A DNA stretch of 64,000 nt from CAWEQO01 sp963811225. GTDB taxonomy: Bacteria > Chloroflexota > Anaerolineae > Anaerolineales > Anaerolineaceae. Every line of letters starts with the position of its first letter. The first letter of the stretch is position 1. Below are positions 42,917 to 53,754 of this stretch, in pieces. The DNA lies in assembly GCA_963811225.1 (NCBI GenBank), contig CAWEQO010000012.1, positions 434,001 through 498,000 of the forward strand, read 5' to 3'. The position numbers and the translations under genes are program-made. The notes under the pieces were generated by a model. The model did no database searches. It was not told where the DNA came from and saw nothing but the letters and a program-made list of their open reading frames with translations.

Positions 42917-45900
42917 ATGGATAGAAAATACACCAATCGACGCTATCTCGACGCCTTGAAGGAAAAAGTTCTGATCTTCGACGGCGCCATGGGCACCAGC
43001 CTGCAGCAGCTTAACCTGTCGGCAGAAGACTTCGGCGGCGAGCGCTACGCGGGCTGCAATGATTATTTGGTAGTGACCAACCCGCATGCTGTGGAAACTG
43101 TTCATCGCTCGTTCCTCGATGTCGGCGTGGACGTGATCACCACCGACACGTTCCGCGCCAACCCGATCACGCTCGGTGAGTATGGGTTGGGGGACAAGAC
43201 CGAAGAGATCAACCGCACGGCTGCGCAGCTTGCCCGCCGTTTAGCCGATGAAACCACACAAAAGACAGGGCAGCAGCGCTTTGTGGCCGGCACGCTCGGA
43301 CCATCTGGCAAGCTGCCCAGCATGGACGATCCGCTGCTGTCGGACGTAACTTATGAAGACCTGGTGGAAGTGTTCTACCGCCAGGCGCTCGGATTGGTTC
43401 AAGGCGGGGTCGACCTGATGCTGATCGAGACCTCACAGGATATCCTGGAGGTCAAGGCGGTCATTAATGGGATCTGGAAGGCCTTCGAAGAGACCGGCGT
43501 CTACCTGCCAATCCAGGCGCAAGTGACCCTCGATACGACCGGGCGCATGCTGCTGGGTACCGACATCGGCGCAGTCGAATCCATTTTGGAAGGCATGCCC
43601 ATCGACGTGATCGGCTTGAACTGCTCCACCGGGCCGGACTATATGCGTGAGCCCATCCGCCTGTTAGGTGAGAATTCCACCCTGCCGGTCTCCTGCATCC
43701 CTAACGCCGGGCTGCCGTTGAACGTCGAAGGTCAGGCGGTTTATCCGCTGCAGCCCGAGCCGTTTGCCAAAGAGCTGGCCGAGTTCGTCGAGAAGTACGG
43801 CGTCAGCGTTGTCGGTGGCTGCTGCGGCACCACCCCGGCCCACCTCAAGCTGCTGGTCGAGCGCCTGCATGGACGCCCGCAGTCGGCGCGGCCCCAAGAG
43901 CGTCCGGCCAAACTGGCCTCAGCCATGCAAGCCACCCCCATGCAGCAAGTCCCTGCGCCTTTCCTGATTGGCGAGCGCCTCAACACCCAGGGCAGCCGCA
44001 AATTCAAGCGCCTGGTGATGGAAGAGGATTTCGACGGCATTCTGGAGATTGCCCGCCAGCAGGTCGACAGCGGCGCCCACGGCCTGGACCTGTGCGTGGC
44101 CCTGACCGAGCGCAGCGACGAGGCCGACCTGATGCGCCGGGCGGTCAAGACCCTGGCGCCGGTCTTACCAGTGCCGCTGATCATCAACTCAACCGAGCCG
44201 GAGGTGATCGAGACCGCTTTGCAGACCGCCCCCGGGCGCTGCTTGATCAACTCCACCAACCTCGAATCGGGTCGCAACAAAGCCGACCGCATCTTCAGCC
44301 TGGCCAGCAAGTACAACGCGGCGGTGATCGCTCTGACCATCGACGAGGAGGGCATGGCCAAGACTGCCGAGCAGAAGCTCGAGATTGCCAAACGCCTGCA
44401 CCACATTGCCGTCGATGAGCATGGCCTGCAGCCGCAAGACCTGGTCTTCGACGATTTGACCTTTACCCTCGCCACCGGCGACCCGGAGTACAGCAACTCG
44501 GCCGTCGAGACCATCGAAGGCATCCGCCGCATCAAGCAAGAGCTGCCCGGCGTACTCACCTCGCTGGGTGTCAGCAACGTCTCCTTCGGCCTGTCTCCGG
44601 CAGCCCGGTCCGTGCTGAACAGCATCATGCTGTATCACTGCGTGCAAGCCGGTCTGGATATGGCCATCGTCAACCCGGTCCATATCACCCCTTATGCCGA
44701 AATCCCTGAGCATGAGCGCAAGCTGGCCGAGGACTTGATCCTCAACCGGGTTCCAGACGCCCTGCAGCAGTACATCGAATACTTCGAGAGCAGCGGCGCA
44801 ACCGAGAAAGCCCGCCCCGACCAGCAGAAAGCTGCCCTGGAGGCCATGACCCCCGCAGAGCGCATCCACTGGCGCATCCTGCACCGCAAGAAAGAAGGCG
44901 TCGAGGCCGACATTGACGCCATCATCCACAGCAACGGCGCCTCACAGCACGAAATCGCGGTGCGCGTGATCAACAGCGTGCTGCTGCCCGCGATGAAAGA
45001 AGTCGGCGACAAGTTCGGCAGCGGCGAGCTGATCCTGCCCTTCGTGCTGCAGTCGGCCGAAGTGATGAAGAAGGCTGTCTCGCACGTGGAGCAGTACCTG
45101 GAGCGACAAGAAGGCGTCAGCAAAGGCACCATCGTCCTGGCGACCGTCTATGGCGACGTGCACGACATCGGCAAAAATCTGGTCAACACCATCCTCTCGA
45201 ATAACGGATTTACCGTGGTCGACCTGGGCAAGCAAGTCCCTGCCGACACGATCATCTCCAAAGCCGTAGAAGTCAAAGCCAGCGCCATCGGGTTGAGCGC
45301 CTTGCTGGTCAGCACCAGCAAGCAGATGCCGCTGATCGTCAATGAACTGCAGCGGCGCGGCCTGCGCTTCCCGGTGCTGATCGGGGGCGCGGCCATCAAC
45401 CGGCGCTTTGCCCAGCGCATCCTGCTCACCGATCAAGATACCTTTTACGAGCCGGGCGTATTCTACTGCAAAGACGCCTTCGAAGGCCTGGAAACGATGG
45501 AAGCCCTGATCGATGCCGAACAGCGCCCCAAGCTGATCGAAAAGAACCGGGCCCAATCCGAGCGCGAGCTGGGACGCGAGCCGCGCCGGGCAGTCGCACG
45601 CGGCGGCGTCAGAGAGCAGTCCGGCGTCGAACCGGCCGCCAGCATCCCGCAGGCGCCAACCTGGGGCCCGCGTCTGGTGAAGCAAATGCCGCTGGATGCC
45701 GTTTTCCAGCACTTATCCAAGAACGAGCTGTTCCGGCTCTCGTGGGGCGCCAAGAACACCCACGGTGAGGCCTGGACGAAGCTGGAGGCAGATTTTGAGG
45801 CCCGGCTCGACCGCATGCGCCGTGAAGCGCTCAAAGAGCCCTGGCTCAAACCGCAGGGCGTTTATGGCTACTGGCCGGCTCAGTCTGAGGGGGACGACCT

Positions 45901-46436
45901 GATCCTCTACAAGCCCGAAATCGGTCGAGGCCGGTCAGCCGGAGGAGCTGCTGCGTTTCAGCTTCCCGCGTCAGGACGGCAGTGAAAATCTGAGCCTTGC
46001 GGATTACTTTGCCACGGTTAAATCCGGCCTGATGGACGTGGTCGCCTTCCAGGTGGTCACGGTTGGGCAAGAAGCTTCCAAGCGCTTCGAGCGCCTGCAA
46101 GCAGCCGGCGACTACAGTGAGGCCTACTTCACTCACGGCCTGGGCGTGCAGACCGCCGAGGCCACCGCCGACTACCTGCACAACCACATCCGCCGTGAGC
46201 TGGGCCTTGAGCGAGAGCAAGGCAAGCGTTATTCCTGGGGTTATCCTGCCATCCCCGAACTTGCCGACCACGCCAAGGTGTTCGAGTTGTTACAGCCCGA
46301 CCGCCAGCTAGGCATGTCGCTGACCGAAGCCTATCAGTTGGTGCCGGAGCAGTCCACCGCAGCGATCATCGTCCACCACCCGCTGGCGAAATATTTCAAT
46401 ATCGGGGAAACCCGGGTCGAACAGTTGATGAAGTAG
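42917..46436 (+). CDS. metH: Cobalamin-dependent methionine synthase (frameshift near 45923)
   Basis: Methylates homocysteine with methyl-THF through methylcobalamin. Domains: homocysteine-binding barrel (1-310; zinc Cys in GLNCSTGP at about 236 and GGCCGTT at about 302-303), pterin-binding barrel (about 345-620), B12 cap and Rossmann domain (about 645-880) with DVHDIG, His about 750 as lower Co ligand. The first frame ends at 45985 with a non-homologous tail. The reactivation domain continues from about 45924 in the next frame (VEAGQPEELLRFSFPRQDG...) to 46436, with GYPAIPELADHAKVF and the conserved C-terminus. One extra G at 45923-45924 explains the shift. It is controlled by the SAM-I riboswitch. 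The downstream metF fusion starts 7 bases later. Confidence 0.9.
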
Positions 46437-46443
46437 GTAGGGT

Positions 46444-48304
46444 ATGGCTACGGAACGTTTTAAAAATTTTATTGCCGGTCCTCGCCCGATCCTGAGTGAT
46501 GGGGCCATGGGGACCATTCTTAACCAGCGCGGCATCGATTTTGACGAGTGCTTTGACGAGCTTAATCTGACAAATCCGGCCCTGGTGGCCGAAGTACACC
46601 GTGAGTACATCGAAGCCGGGGCGCAGATGATCCAGACCAACACCTTCGGCGCGAACCGCTACAAGCTGACCCGGCACGGCCTGGAAAACAAGGTGACCGA
46701 GATCAACACCCGTGGGGTCGAGCTTGCCCGTCGGGTGGTGCTGGCCTCATTCCGAGAGGTGCTGATCGCCGGGGATGTCGGTCCGCTGGGCGTGCGCCTG
46801 GCGCCGTTCGGCCGCGTCCAGCTGGATGAGGCTCGCGAGGCTTTCACCGAGCAAATCGACGCCTTGGTTAAGTCTGGGGTCGACTTGCTGATCATCGAAA
46901 CGATGACCGACCTGTACGAGGTGCGTGAGGCCATCCTGGCGGCGCGCGAGATCGACGCCGATATTCCCATTCTGGCTTCGATGACCTTCACCCGCGACGA
47001 CCGGACCTTGCTGGGCGACAGCCCCGAGAAAGTGGCTTGCAAGATTGCCGAAGCCGGCGCCAACGTGATCGGCATCAACTGTTCGGGTGGGCCTAACCAG
47101 ATCCTGCGCATCCTCAAGATGATGCGCCAGGCCGTGCCGGATATGAAGTTCTCGGTCATGCCCAACGCCGGCTGGCCCGAACAGGTCGGTGGACGGATCA
47201 TGTATCCGGCTGCCCCGGAATATTTCGGCGAGTACGCGCTGGCCTTTTGGCACGCCGGAGCTAATATCATCGGAGGCTGCTGCGGCACTACTCCCCGGCA
47301 CATCTCGGCGATGCACAAAGCCATTGCAACCACCGATCTGGAGGAATTCAAGAACGGCCTGAGCGTGGGCATAACGGAAGCCGAGGAAGCCCCCTCTGCG
47401 GAGCAGCAGCCCACCCTGCTGGCCGAAAAGCTGGCCGCAGGCAAGTTCGTCATCGCAGTCGAGATGGACCCACCGCGCGGCCTCTCCACCCACAAGATCC
47501 TGGCGGGCGCAAGCCTGTTGGCCGAATTCGGGCGCGGACGTGATTAACGTGGCCGACAGTCCCATGGCGCGCATGCGCATGAGCCCTTGGGCGGTCTGCA
47601 GCCTGATTCAAAAGAGCGCCGGGATCGAGACGGTCGTGCACTTCCCCACCCGCGGTCGTAACCTGCTGCGCGTCCAGGGTGACCTGCTGGCAGCCCACGC
47701 CATCGGCGTGCGTAACGTGTTCGTGGTCATGGGCGACCCGACCGCCATCGGCGACTACCCCGACGCGATGGACAACTACGATATGGTTCCTTCCGGTCTG
47801 ATCAAGCTGATCAAGCAGGGCTTTAACACCGGGGTTGACCATGCCGGTTCCACCATCGGACAGCCCACTTCCTTTTTCGTCGGCTGCGCCCTCAACATCA
47901 ACCCCCCAAACATCGACAAAGAGATCAAGGTCTTGCGCCGTAAGCTGGCCGCCGGGGCCGATTTCCTCCTCACCCAACCCATCTTCCGCCCCGAGCGGGT
48001 CAAGGAATTCTTACAGCGCTACGAGGATCAGTATGGTCAACTGGAGATCCCCATGCTGGTCGGCTTCCTGCCCCTGGCCACCGACCGGCACGCGGCCTTC
48101 CTGCACAACGAGGTGCCCGGCATCGTCATTCCCGATGAGATCCGCAGCCGGATGTCGGCCGCCGGGGAGAATAGCGCGAGTGAAGGCATCAAAATTGCGA
48201 TAGAATTAATCGAACAGACCCGGGAGCTTGCCCGGGGCGTATACCTCATGCCCGCTTTCAACCGCTTTGACGCCATCGCGGAGATCATCGAAGCAATATC
48301 CTGA
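46444..48304 (+). CDS. Homocysteine S-methyltransferase / 5,10-methylene-THF reductase fusion (frameshift at about 47530)
   Basis: Bifunctional protein like Bacillus YitJ. The N-terminal homocysteine methyltransferase domain (about 1-300) has its zinc Cys in GINCSGGP and GGCCGTTP. The C-terminal MetF-like domain starts near KFVIAVEMDPPRG and, after the frameshift, continues DVINVADSPMARMRMS and GDLLAAHAIGVRNVFVVMGDP to LTQPIFRPERVKEF. At 47521-47541 the frame needs GAATTCGGCGCG but reads GAATTCGGGCGCG; deleting one G of the GGG run joins the parts into about 619 aa. It lies directly after metH, so the same riboswitch probably controls methyl-THF supply and use. Confidence 0.9.
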
Positions 48305-48310
48305 GGCGAA

Positions 48311-49084
48311 ATGTTACTCGTCATCGACCTTGGTAACACGAATCTGACCCTCGGCCTGTATGAAGGCCCGCAGCATGCTCAGCCCGGTACACGCTGGCGG
48401 CTCGCAACCGACCACAATCGCATGCCGGACGAATACGGTTTGCAGTTTCTCGGCCTGCTCCAGCACGCCGGGCATTTTTCCGCCGACCTCGACGGAATTT
48501 GCCTGTCCTCGGTCGTGCCCCCCTTGACCAACCGGGTGATCCAGGCTTGCGAGCAGTACCTGCACCAAAAGCCCCTGCTGGTCGACAGCGACTTGAAGAC
48601 CGGCATCCAAATCCTGTACGACGATCCAAAGGCGGTCGGTTCGGACCGCATCGCCGATGCCGTCGCGGTCTACACCCAGTACGGCGGCCCGGCCTGCGTG
48701 ATCGACTACGGCACCGCCACCACCTTCAACGCCCTGACCGCCAATGGTGAATACCTGGGCGGGGCCATCGCTGCCGGGGTGGGCATCGCCGCCGAAGCCC
48801 TGTTCCAGCGCGGCGCGCGCCTGCCGCGCGTCTCGCTTAAGCATCCTCCCTCCGTCATTGGGCGCAATACGCCCAACGCCATCCAATCCGGCATCCTGAC
48901 CGGCTATGCCGCCATGACCGAGGGCATGGTGGCCCGTTTCCGCCAGGAACTGGGCGAGGATATGAAAGTGATCGCCACCGGGGGGCTGGCCGAGCTGATC
49001 GCCGAGGAGACGGGGGTCATCGATATCCTGTCTCCCTGGCTGACCCTCGACGGACTGCGCCTGATTTGGGAAATGAACCAGTAG
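48311..49084 (+). CDS. coaX: Type III pantothenate kinase
   Basis: First step of CoA synthesis. 257 aa. Signatures of the CoaX acetate-kinase fold: MLLVIDLGNTNLTLGLYEG (phosphate loop 1), SSVVPPLT, GSDRIADAVA (pantothenate-binding Asp) and VIDYGTATTFNAL. The ATG lies 6 bases after the stop of the metF fusion, and coaBC follows after 3 bases, giving a compact CoA pair at the end of the methionine/folate operon. Confidence 0.95.
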   Translation: MLLVIDLGNTNLTLGLYEGPQHAQPGTRWRLATDHNRMPDEYGLQFLGLLQHAGHFSADLDGICLSSVVPPLTNRVIQACEQYLHQKPLLVDSDLKTGIQILYDDPKAVGSDRIADAVAVYTQYGGPACVIDYGTATTFNALTANGEYLGGAIAAGVGIAAEALFQRGARLPRVSLKHPPSVIGRNTPNAIQSGILTGYAAMTEGMVARFRQELGEDMKVIATGGLAELIAEETGVIDILSPWLTLDGLRLIWEMNQ

Positions 49085-49087
49085 ACT

Positions 49088-50308
49088 ATGAGCAACCCGA
49101 TCCAACACAAAACCATTCTGTTAGGCGTAACCGGCTCGATTGCCGCCTACAAAGCCGCCGAGCTGGCATCGAAACTGCATCAAGCCGGTGCAAAGGTCGA
49201 TGTAATCCTGACCGCCGGGGCCGAGCGCTTCATCTCCCCGCTGACCTTCCAGTCTGTCACCGGTCGCAAGGCCTACACCGACGCAGACTTGTTGGGCGGC
49301 GAGGGGCATGTCACCCACGTAGGCCTCGGCCACGCCGCCGACCTGCTGTTGATCGCGCCGGTGACCGCCAACACCCTGTCGAAACTGGCCTACGGCTTGG
49401 GCGACAACCTGCTTTCGGTCACTGCCCTGGCGGCGCACTGTCCGCTGGTGCTGGCCCCTGCCATGGACGCCGGTATGTTCGATCATGCCGCCACCCAGGC
49501 CAGCGTGGAGATCCTCAAAAGTCGCAGCGCTCACCTCATCGGGCCGGAAGCCGGTCACCTGGCCTCGGGACTGGTCGGCCTGGGGCGCTTCGCGGAGCCA
49601 CAGGTGATCCTCGGTCACGTGCGCTATTTGCTCGGGCGTGACGGCCCGCTAGCCGGGCAAAAGGTGGTCGTCACCGCCGGCGGCACGCAAGAGCCGATCG
49701 ATCCGGTGCGCTACATTGCCAACCGCTCCTCCGGAAAGCAGGGTTACGCCATCGCCCAGGCCGCCCTGGACGCCGGCGCGGATGTCGTCTTGATCAGTGC
49801 GCCCACCAGCTTGAGCGCTCCCGTCGGCGCCCAGCTGGTCAACGTGCGAACCGCGGCGGAAATGCTGCAAGCGGTTCTGGAGTATACTGTTGATGCCGGC
49901 GCGTTGATCATGGCGGCGGCCCCCGCCGATTTCACACCCGCCGAGACTGCCCGGCAGAAGATCAAGAAACGCGGCGGCCCGCCCACCATCCGGCTGGAAT
50001 TTGTTCCGGACATCTTACAGCAGGTAGCCGAGCGCAAAGCCCAAACGGACTTCCCGCGCTGCACCATCGGTTTCGCAGCCGAGAGCCAGGACCTGCTCGA
50101 CAATGCCCGCCAGAAGCTGGAGCAAAAGAATCTCGACCTGATCGTCGCCAACGATATCAGCGCCCAAAACGCCGGGTTCGAGGTGGAGACCAACAAGGTC
50201 ACCTTGTTGTTTGCCAACGGAGAGAAGAAAGAGCTGCCAACGATGCAAAAAACTGAAGTCGCCGAAGCCCTCATCGAACAGGTCACCGAATGGCTCGTCA
50301 CCGGATAA
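49088..50308 (+). CDS. coaBC: Phosphopantothenoylcysteine decarboxylase / phosphopantothenate-cysteine ligase
   Basis: Bifunctional CoA-synthesis enzyme (also Dfp), 406 aa. The N-terminal flavin decarboxylase domain (about 1-185) has LGVTGSIAAYKAAEL, the active-site His in GHVTHVGL, and LAPAMDAGMF (the PXMNXXMW motif with Asp for Asn: PAMDAGM). The C-terminal ligase domain has VVTAGGTQEPIDPVRYIANRSSGKQGYAIA and an acidic/Lys loop (ADFTPAETARQKIKK). The substitution of Asn by Asp in the decarboxylase motif is worth noting. The DUF3048 lipoprotein gene begins inside its last codons (19-base overlap). Confidence 0.94.
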   Translation: MSNPIQHKTILLGVTGSIAAYKAAELASKLHQAGAKVDVILTAGAERFISPLTFQSVTGRKAYTDADLLGGEGHVTHVGLGHAADLLLIAPVTANTLSKLAYGLGDNLLSVTALAAHCPLVLAPAMDAGMFDHAATQASVEILKSRSAHLIGPEAGHLASGLVGLGRFAEPQVILGHVRYLLGRDGPLAGQKVVVTAGGTQEPIDPVRYIANRSSGKQGYAIAQAALDAGADVVLISAPTSLSAPVGAQLVNVRTAAEMLQAVLEYTVDAGALIMAAAPADFTPAETARQKIKKRGGPPTIRLEFVPDILQQVAERKAQTDFPRCTIGFAAESQDLLDNARQKLEQKNLDLIVANDISAQNAGFEVETNKVTLLFANGEKKELPTMQKTEVAEALIEQVTEWLVTG

Positions 50309-51549
50309 TCTTCATTTTCATCCTGGTTACAATCCTTCTCTCGTCCTGCCGGCCCGGCCCAGGACCATCACTGCTGGCGGCTGCTTACCCCTCCGCCACC
50401 CCCGGCGTCCCGCCGAATGCGGGCGCTTCGACAGCCCCGCCGGCGAACACCCCTATCCCGCTCCCAACCGAAAACCCCACCGCCACGCTCGCACCGGCTA
50501 ACACGCCCACCCCGCTGCCCACCGAAGCCCCAGCGCTCAGCCCCGCCGCCACCTCGGCCTTGCAGGGCGTCAACGGCTTCCCCGAGGAGATCAACCCGCT
50601 AACCGGCTTACCCGCCCCCGATCCCTCGCTGCTCAACCGCCGGCCAGTGCTGGTTAAAGTGTCCAACTACCCGCGCAGCGGTCGCCCGCACGCCGGTCTA
50701 TCCTTTGCCGACCTGGTCTTCGAGTACTACATCGGCGAAGAAGCCAATCGGTTCCTGGGGATTTACTACTCACAAGACTCACCCAAGACCGGACCTGAAC
50801 GCTCGGGGCGTCTGGTGGATGCCTGGCTGACACGCATGTACCAGGGCGTGCTGGCCTACGGCAACGCCGATCCACGCGTCGATGAGGTGCTGGTGAACGA
50901 GCTGGGCGACCGGGCCATCTCCTTTAACAACTCTTACTGCCCGGCCGTATGCGGGAAAGATACCCACAGCGTGACTGGGGTGTTCGTCAACACCGCAGAG
51001 CTGACCAAATTCGCCGATCATCTGGGCATCGAGAACCGCCGCTTCGACCTGTCCGGCATGTTGTTCGACCCAACCGTGCCGCAGAGCGATCAACTTGCCA
51101 TGCAAATTGGGGTAGAATACAGCGTCCTCGACCGCGGCGAGTGGCATTACAACCCCGAGACCCGGCTGTACGAGCGCTGGATCGAGTCCTACGATGACGG
51201 CGTCCACTACCCGATGATCCCGCTGGTCGATCAAGTCAACCAAAAGTTGATCACCGCCGCCAACGTGATCATCATTTACGCCACCTATATTCGCTACAAT
51301 GAGACCCTACTGGATGTAGAAATATGGGATAATACAGCTGGGCAGCGAGCAATCTTCTTTCGGGACGGTGTAATGATCGACGGCTCCTGGCGCGCCGCCG
51401 GCCACGACCAACCGATCCAATTCTACAACCAGTATGGCCTCCCGATGCCGTTGAAACCCGGCAATACCTGGATTGTGATCGCCGGGATGGCCTCGACCTT
51501 CGAAGCATCCCAACCGGGATCCTGGGAGATGTACTTTGACCTGCCGTGA
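50290..51549 (+). CDS. DUF3048 (YerB-like) lipoprotein
   Basis: A 419-aa lipoprotein (lipobox LLSSC near residue 18) with a 70-residue Thr/Pro linker, then the two-part DUF3048 fold: NPLTGLPAPDPSLLNRRPVLVKVSNYPRSGRPHAGLSFADLVFEYY at the start and GNTWIVIAGM near the end. The family occurs in Gram-positives and Chloroflexota, surface-located and of unknown function. It overlaps coaBC. A frameshifted paralogue follows after 45 bases. Confidence 0.88.
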   Translation: MARHRIIFIFILVTILLSSCRPGPGPSLLAAAYPSATPGVPPNAGASTAPPANTPIPLPTENPTATLAPANTPTPLPTEAPALSPAATSALQGVNGFPEEINPLTGLPAPDPSLLNRRPVLVKVSNYPRSGRPHAGLSFADLVFEYYIGEEANRFLGIYYSQDSPKTGPERSGRLVDAWLTRMYQGVLAYGNADPRVDEVLVNELGDRAISFNNSYCPAVCGKDTHSVTGVFVNTAELTKFADHLGIENRRFDLSGMLFDPTVPQSDQLAMQIGVEYSVLDRGEWHYNPETRLYERWIESYDDGVHYPMIPLVDQVNQKLITAANVIIIYATYIRYNETLLDVEIWDNTAGQRAIFFRDGVMIDGSWRAAGHDQPIQFYNQYGLPMPLKPGNTWIVIAGMASTFEASQPGSWEMYFDLP

Positions 51550-51593
51550 CCGGAGCGTAGAGGCAGGCAGTTTGAGGAACAGGTGATGGTTCT

Positions 51594-52830
51594 ATGAAGA
51601 TAAAGTCCTTAGGGAAATGGTTCGCCGTGCTGGCCGCTTTGGGAATACTCCTCAGCGGCTGCGGGCCGCGCGCCCAGGCTGTTGTCCCAACCGGAACCGC
51701 TGCGCCCACCACCCAACTGCCCACCGCCACGCTCTCCCCGACCGCCACCGCGACGCTCACCCCCTCGCCGACGCCTTCCCCCACTCCCACCCAAACCGCC
51801 TCGCCCACGCCGACGCCCACCCCCATTATGGTCGGTCCAGCCGCATTCCCGGCTGACGTCAACCCGTTGACCGGCTTGCAGGTGTCCGACCCCAAGATCC
51901 TCGACCGCCGGCCGGTACTGGTCAAAGTGTCCAACTTCCCGCGTGAGGGCCGCCCGCATGCCGGATTGTCCTTCGCCGACATCGTCTTCGATTACTACAT
52001 CGGCGAGGGCACCAACCGCTTCCTGGCCTTATATTACGGTCAGGATGCGCCCAAGGTTGGCCCGGTCCGCTCGGGGCGGTTGATCGATCCGTATCTGGTG
52101 CGCTGGTACCAGGGCATTCTGGGCTATTCGGGGGCCGACCTGTTCGCCGTCAACCCCAACATCCTCGGAGCGCTCGGCAACCGGGCCATCACCCAGGGCC
52201 CGGCTACCTGCCCCGGTCTATGCGACGATGGGCCGCATTCCGTGCTGAGCGTGTTCGCCAACACCAGCGAGCTGAGCAAGTACGCTGAGGAGCAGCGCGG
52301 CACTGCCATTGAAGGGGTCAAGGCCAACCTGGAGGGCAGCGCCTTCGAACTCACGACCGCCCACCAGCGGCGAGGACGCCACCGGTGTGACCATCATCTA
52401 CAACATTCAAGACATCGGTGAGTGGCGCTACGATTCAGACACCGGCCGCTACCTGCGTTGGATCGAGTCGGTCGACCCGAACGGCGGGGTCAGCATGGTT
52501 CCCCTGCTCGACCGTCTCACCGGAGAGCAAATTTCAACCGCCAACATGGTGATCATGTTTGCCACCTATACCGAATACGCCCCCACCCTGCACGATGTCA
52601 CCCTATGGTATAACTGGAACGGCAGCCGGGCCGTTCTCTATCGCGATGGGAAGGCAATCGAAGGCGTGTGGAAGCACGTCTCCACGGACCGGCCACCTCA
52701 ATTTTTCACTATGGATGGACAGCCGTTGGCATTTAAACCGGGCAACACCTGGATCACCATCACGGGATTCAGCTCCAGACTGGAGCAGGTTACCCCCAGT
52801 CAGTGGGAAATGCATTTTTATCTGCCGTAG
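51594..52830 (+). CDS. DUF3048 lipoprotein, second copy (frameshift at about 52360)
   Basis: Paralogue of the 50290 protein: lipobox LLSGC, Thr/Pro linker, NPLTGLQVSDPKILDRRPVLVKVSNFPREGRPHAGLSFADIVFDYY. The frame leaves homology after FELTTA (52360) and ends at 52421; the next frame resumes SGEDATGVTIIYNIQDIGEWRYD and ends with GNTWITITGF at 52830. Deleting one C of the CCC at 52360-52362 restores about 411 aa, matching the first copy. Probably a sequencing indel. Confidence 0.82.
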
Positions 52831-52836
52831 AGGATT

Positions 52837-53565
52837 ATGCGCATCCTGGTTATCTCTGACATTCACGCCAATCTTACCGCCCTGGAAGCAGTGATCCAAG
52901 ATGCGGGCTCCTTCGACGCCGTGTGGTGCCTGGGGGATATCGTTGGCTACGGCCCCGACCCGAACCAGTGCATCGAGCGAGTCCGCAGCCTGCCAAACCT
53001 GACCTGTCTGATCGGCAACCACGACGCTGCCGCCTTAGGCCAGATCGACCTGGACAGCTTCAATCATGAAGCCCGGCTTTCGGCCAGATGGAGCCGCACC
53101 GTGATCACCGAAGACAACCTGCAGTTCTTGAAAGGGCTGCACGATAAGGTCGTCATCGATCAGGTCACGCTGACCCACGGCAGCCCGCGCAACCCGGTCT
53201 GGGAATACCTGCTCAATTCCTACTCGGCTGAGATCAATTTTTCCTACTTCGATACCCAGTTGTGCTTTGTCGGGCACACCCACTTACCCATCGTCTACTA
53301 TGCGCCCAACGGCAAAGCTCACATTGAATGGGATATCATGCAAGCGTCGAAGGCCATCGAGCTGCACCAGCGCGCCATCCTGAACCCCGGCTCGGTTGGG
53401 CAGCCGCGCGACCACGATCCGCGTGCCGCCTACGCCATCTTCTTCTCAGATCAAAACGTATGGGAGCCGCGCCGGGTGCAGTACGACATCGCCAGCGTGC
53501 AAGAGCGCATCTATCAAGCCGGCCTGCCGCACCGCCACGGCTTGCGCCTGATCGATGGTTGGTAG
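52837..53565 (+). CDS. Calcineurin-like metallophosphoesterase
   Basis: A 242-aa cytoplasmic phosphoesterase of the YfcE/MJ0936 type. The full metal-binding set is present: ISDIHAN (D-x-H), CLGDIVGYG (GDxxG), IGNHDAA (GNHD), TLTHGSP and FVGHTHLPIVYY (GHTH). Substrates in the family range from phosphodiesters to Ap4A. It starts 6 bases after the DUF3048 copy. Unlike the phosphoesterase-like domain of the giant protein, its active site is complete. Confidence 0.92.
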   Translation: MRILVISDIHANLTALEAVIQDAGSFDAVWCLGDIVGYGPDPNQCIERVRSLPNLTCLIGNHDAAALGQIDLDSFNHEARLSARWSRTVITEDNLQFLKGLHDKVVIDQVTLTHGSPRNPVWEYLLNSYSAEINFSYFDTQLCFVGHTHLPIVYYAPNGKAHIEWDIMQASKAIELHQRAILNPGSVGQPRDHDPRAAYAIFFSDQNVWEPRRVQYDIASVQERIYQAGLPHRHGLRLIDGW

Positions 53566-53754
53566 TTTTTCGAAAAGGAACCTTTTAGCGCTTTTCTCCG
53601 TTTAACCCATAAGCAAGTCAATCCCTGGCTCAAGGCCAGATGCAGGCAGTCAACATCCTCAAAAAAACGCGGCTCCTGCCATCGACCAGGTTGGCGATTG
53701 GTTTGTTTTGTTATCAGGATCCACTACAAACTGCAACGCATGGAGAAAAGAGAC

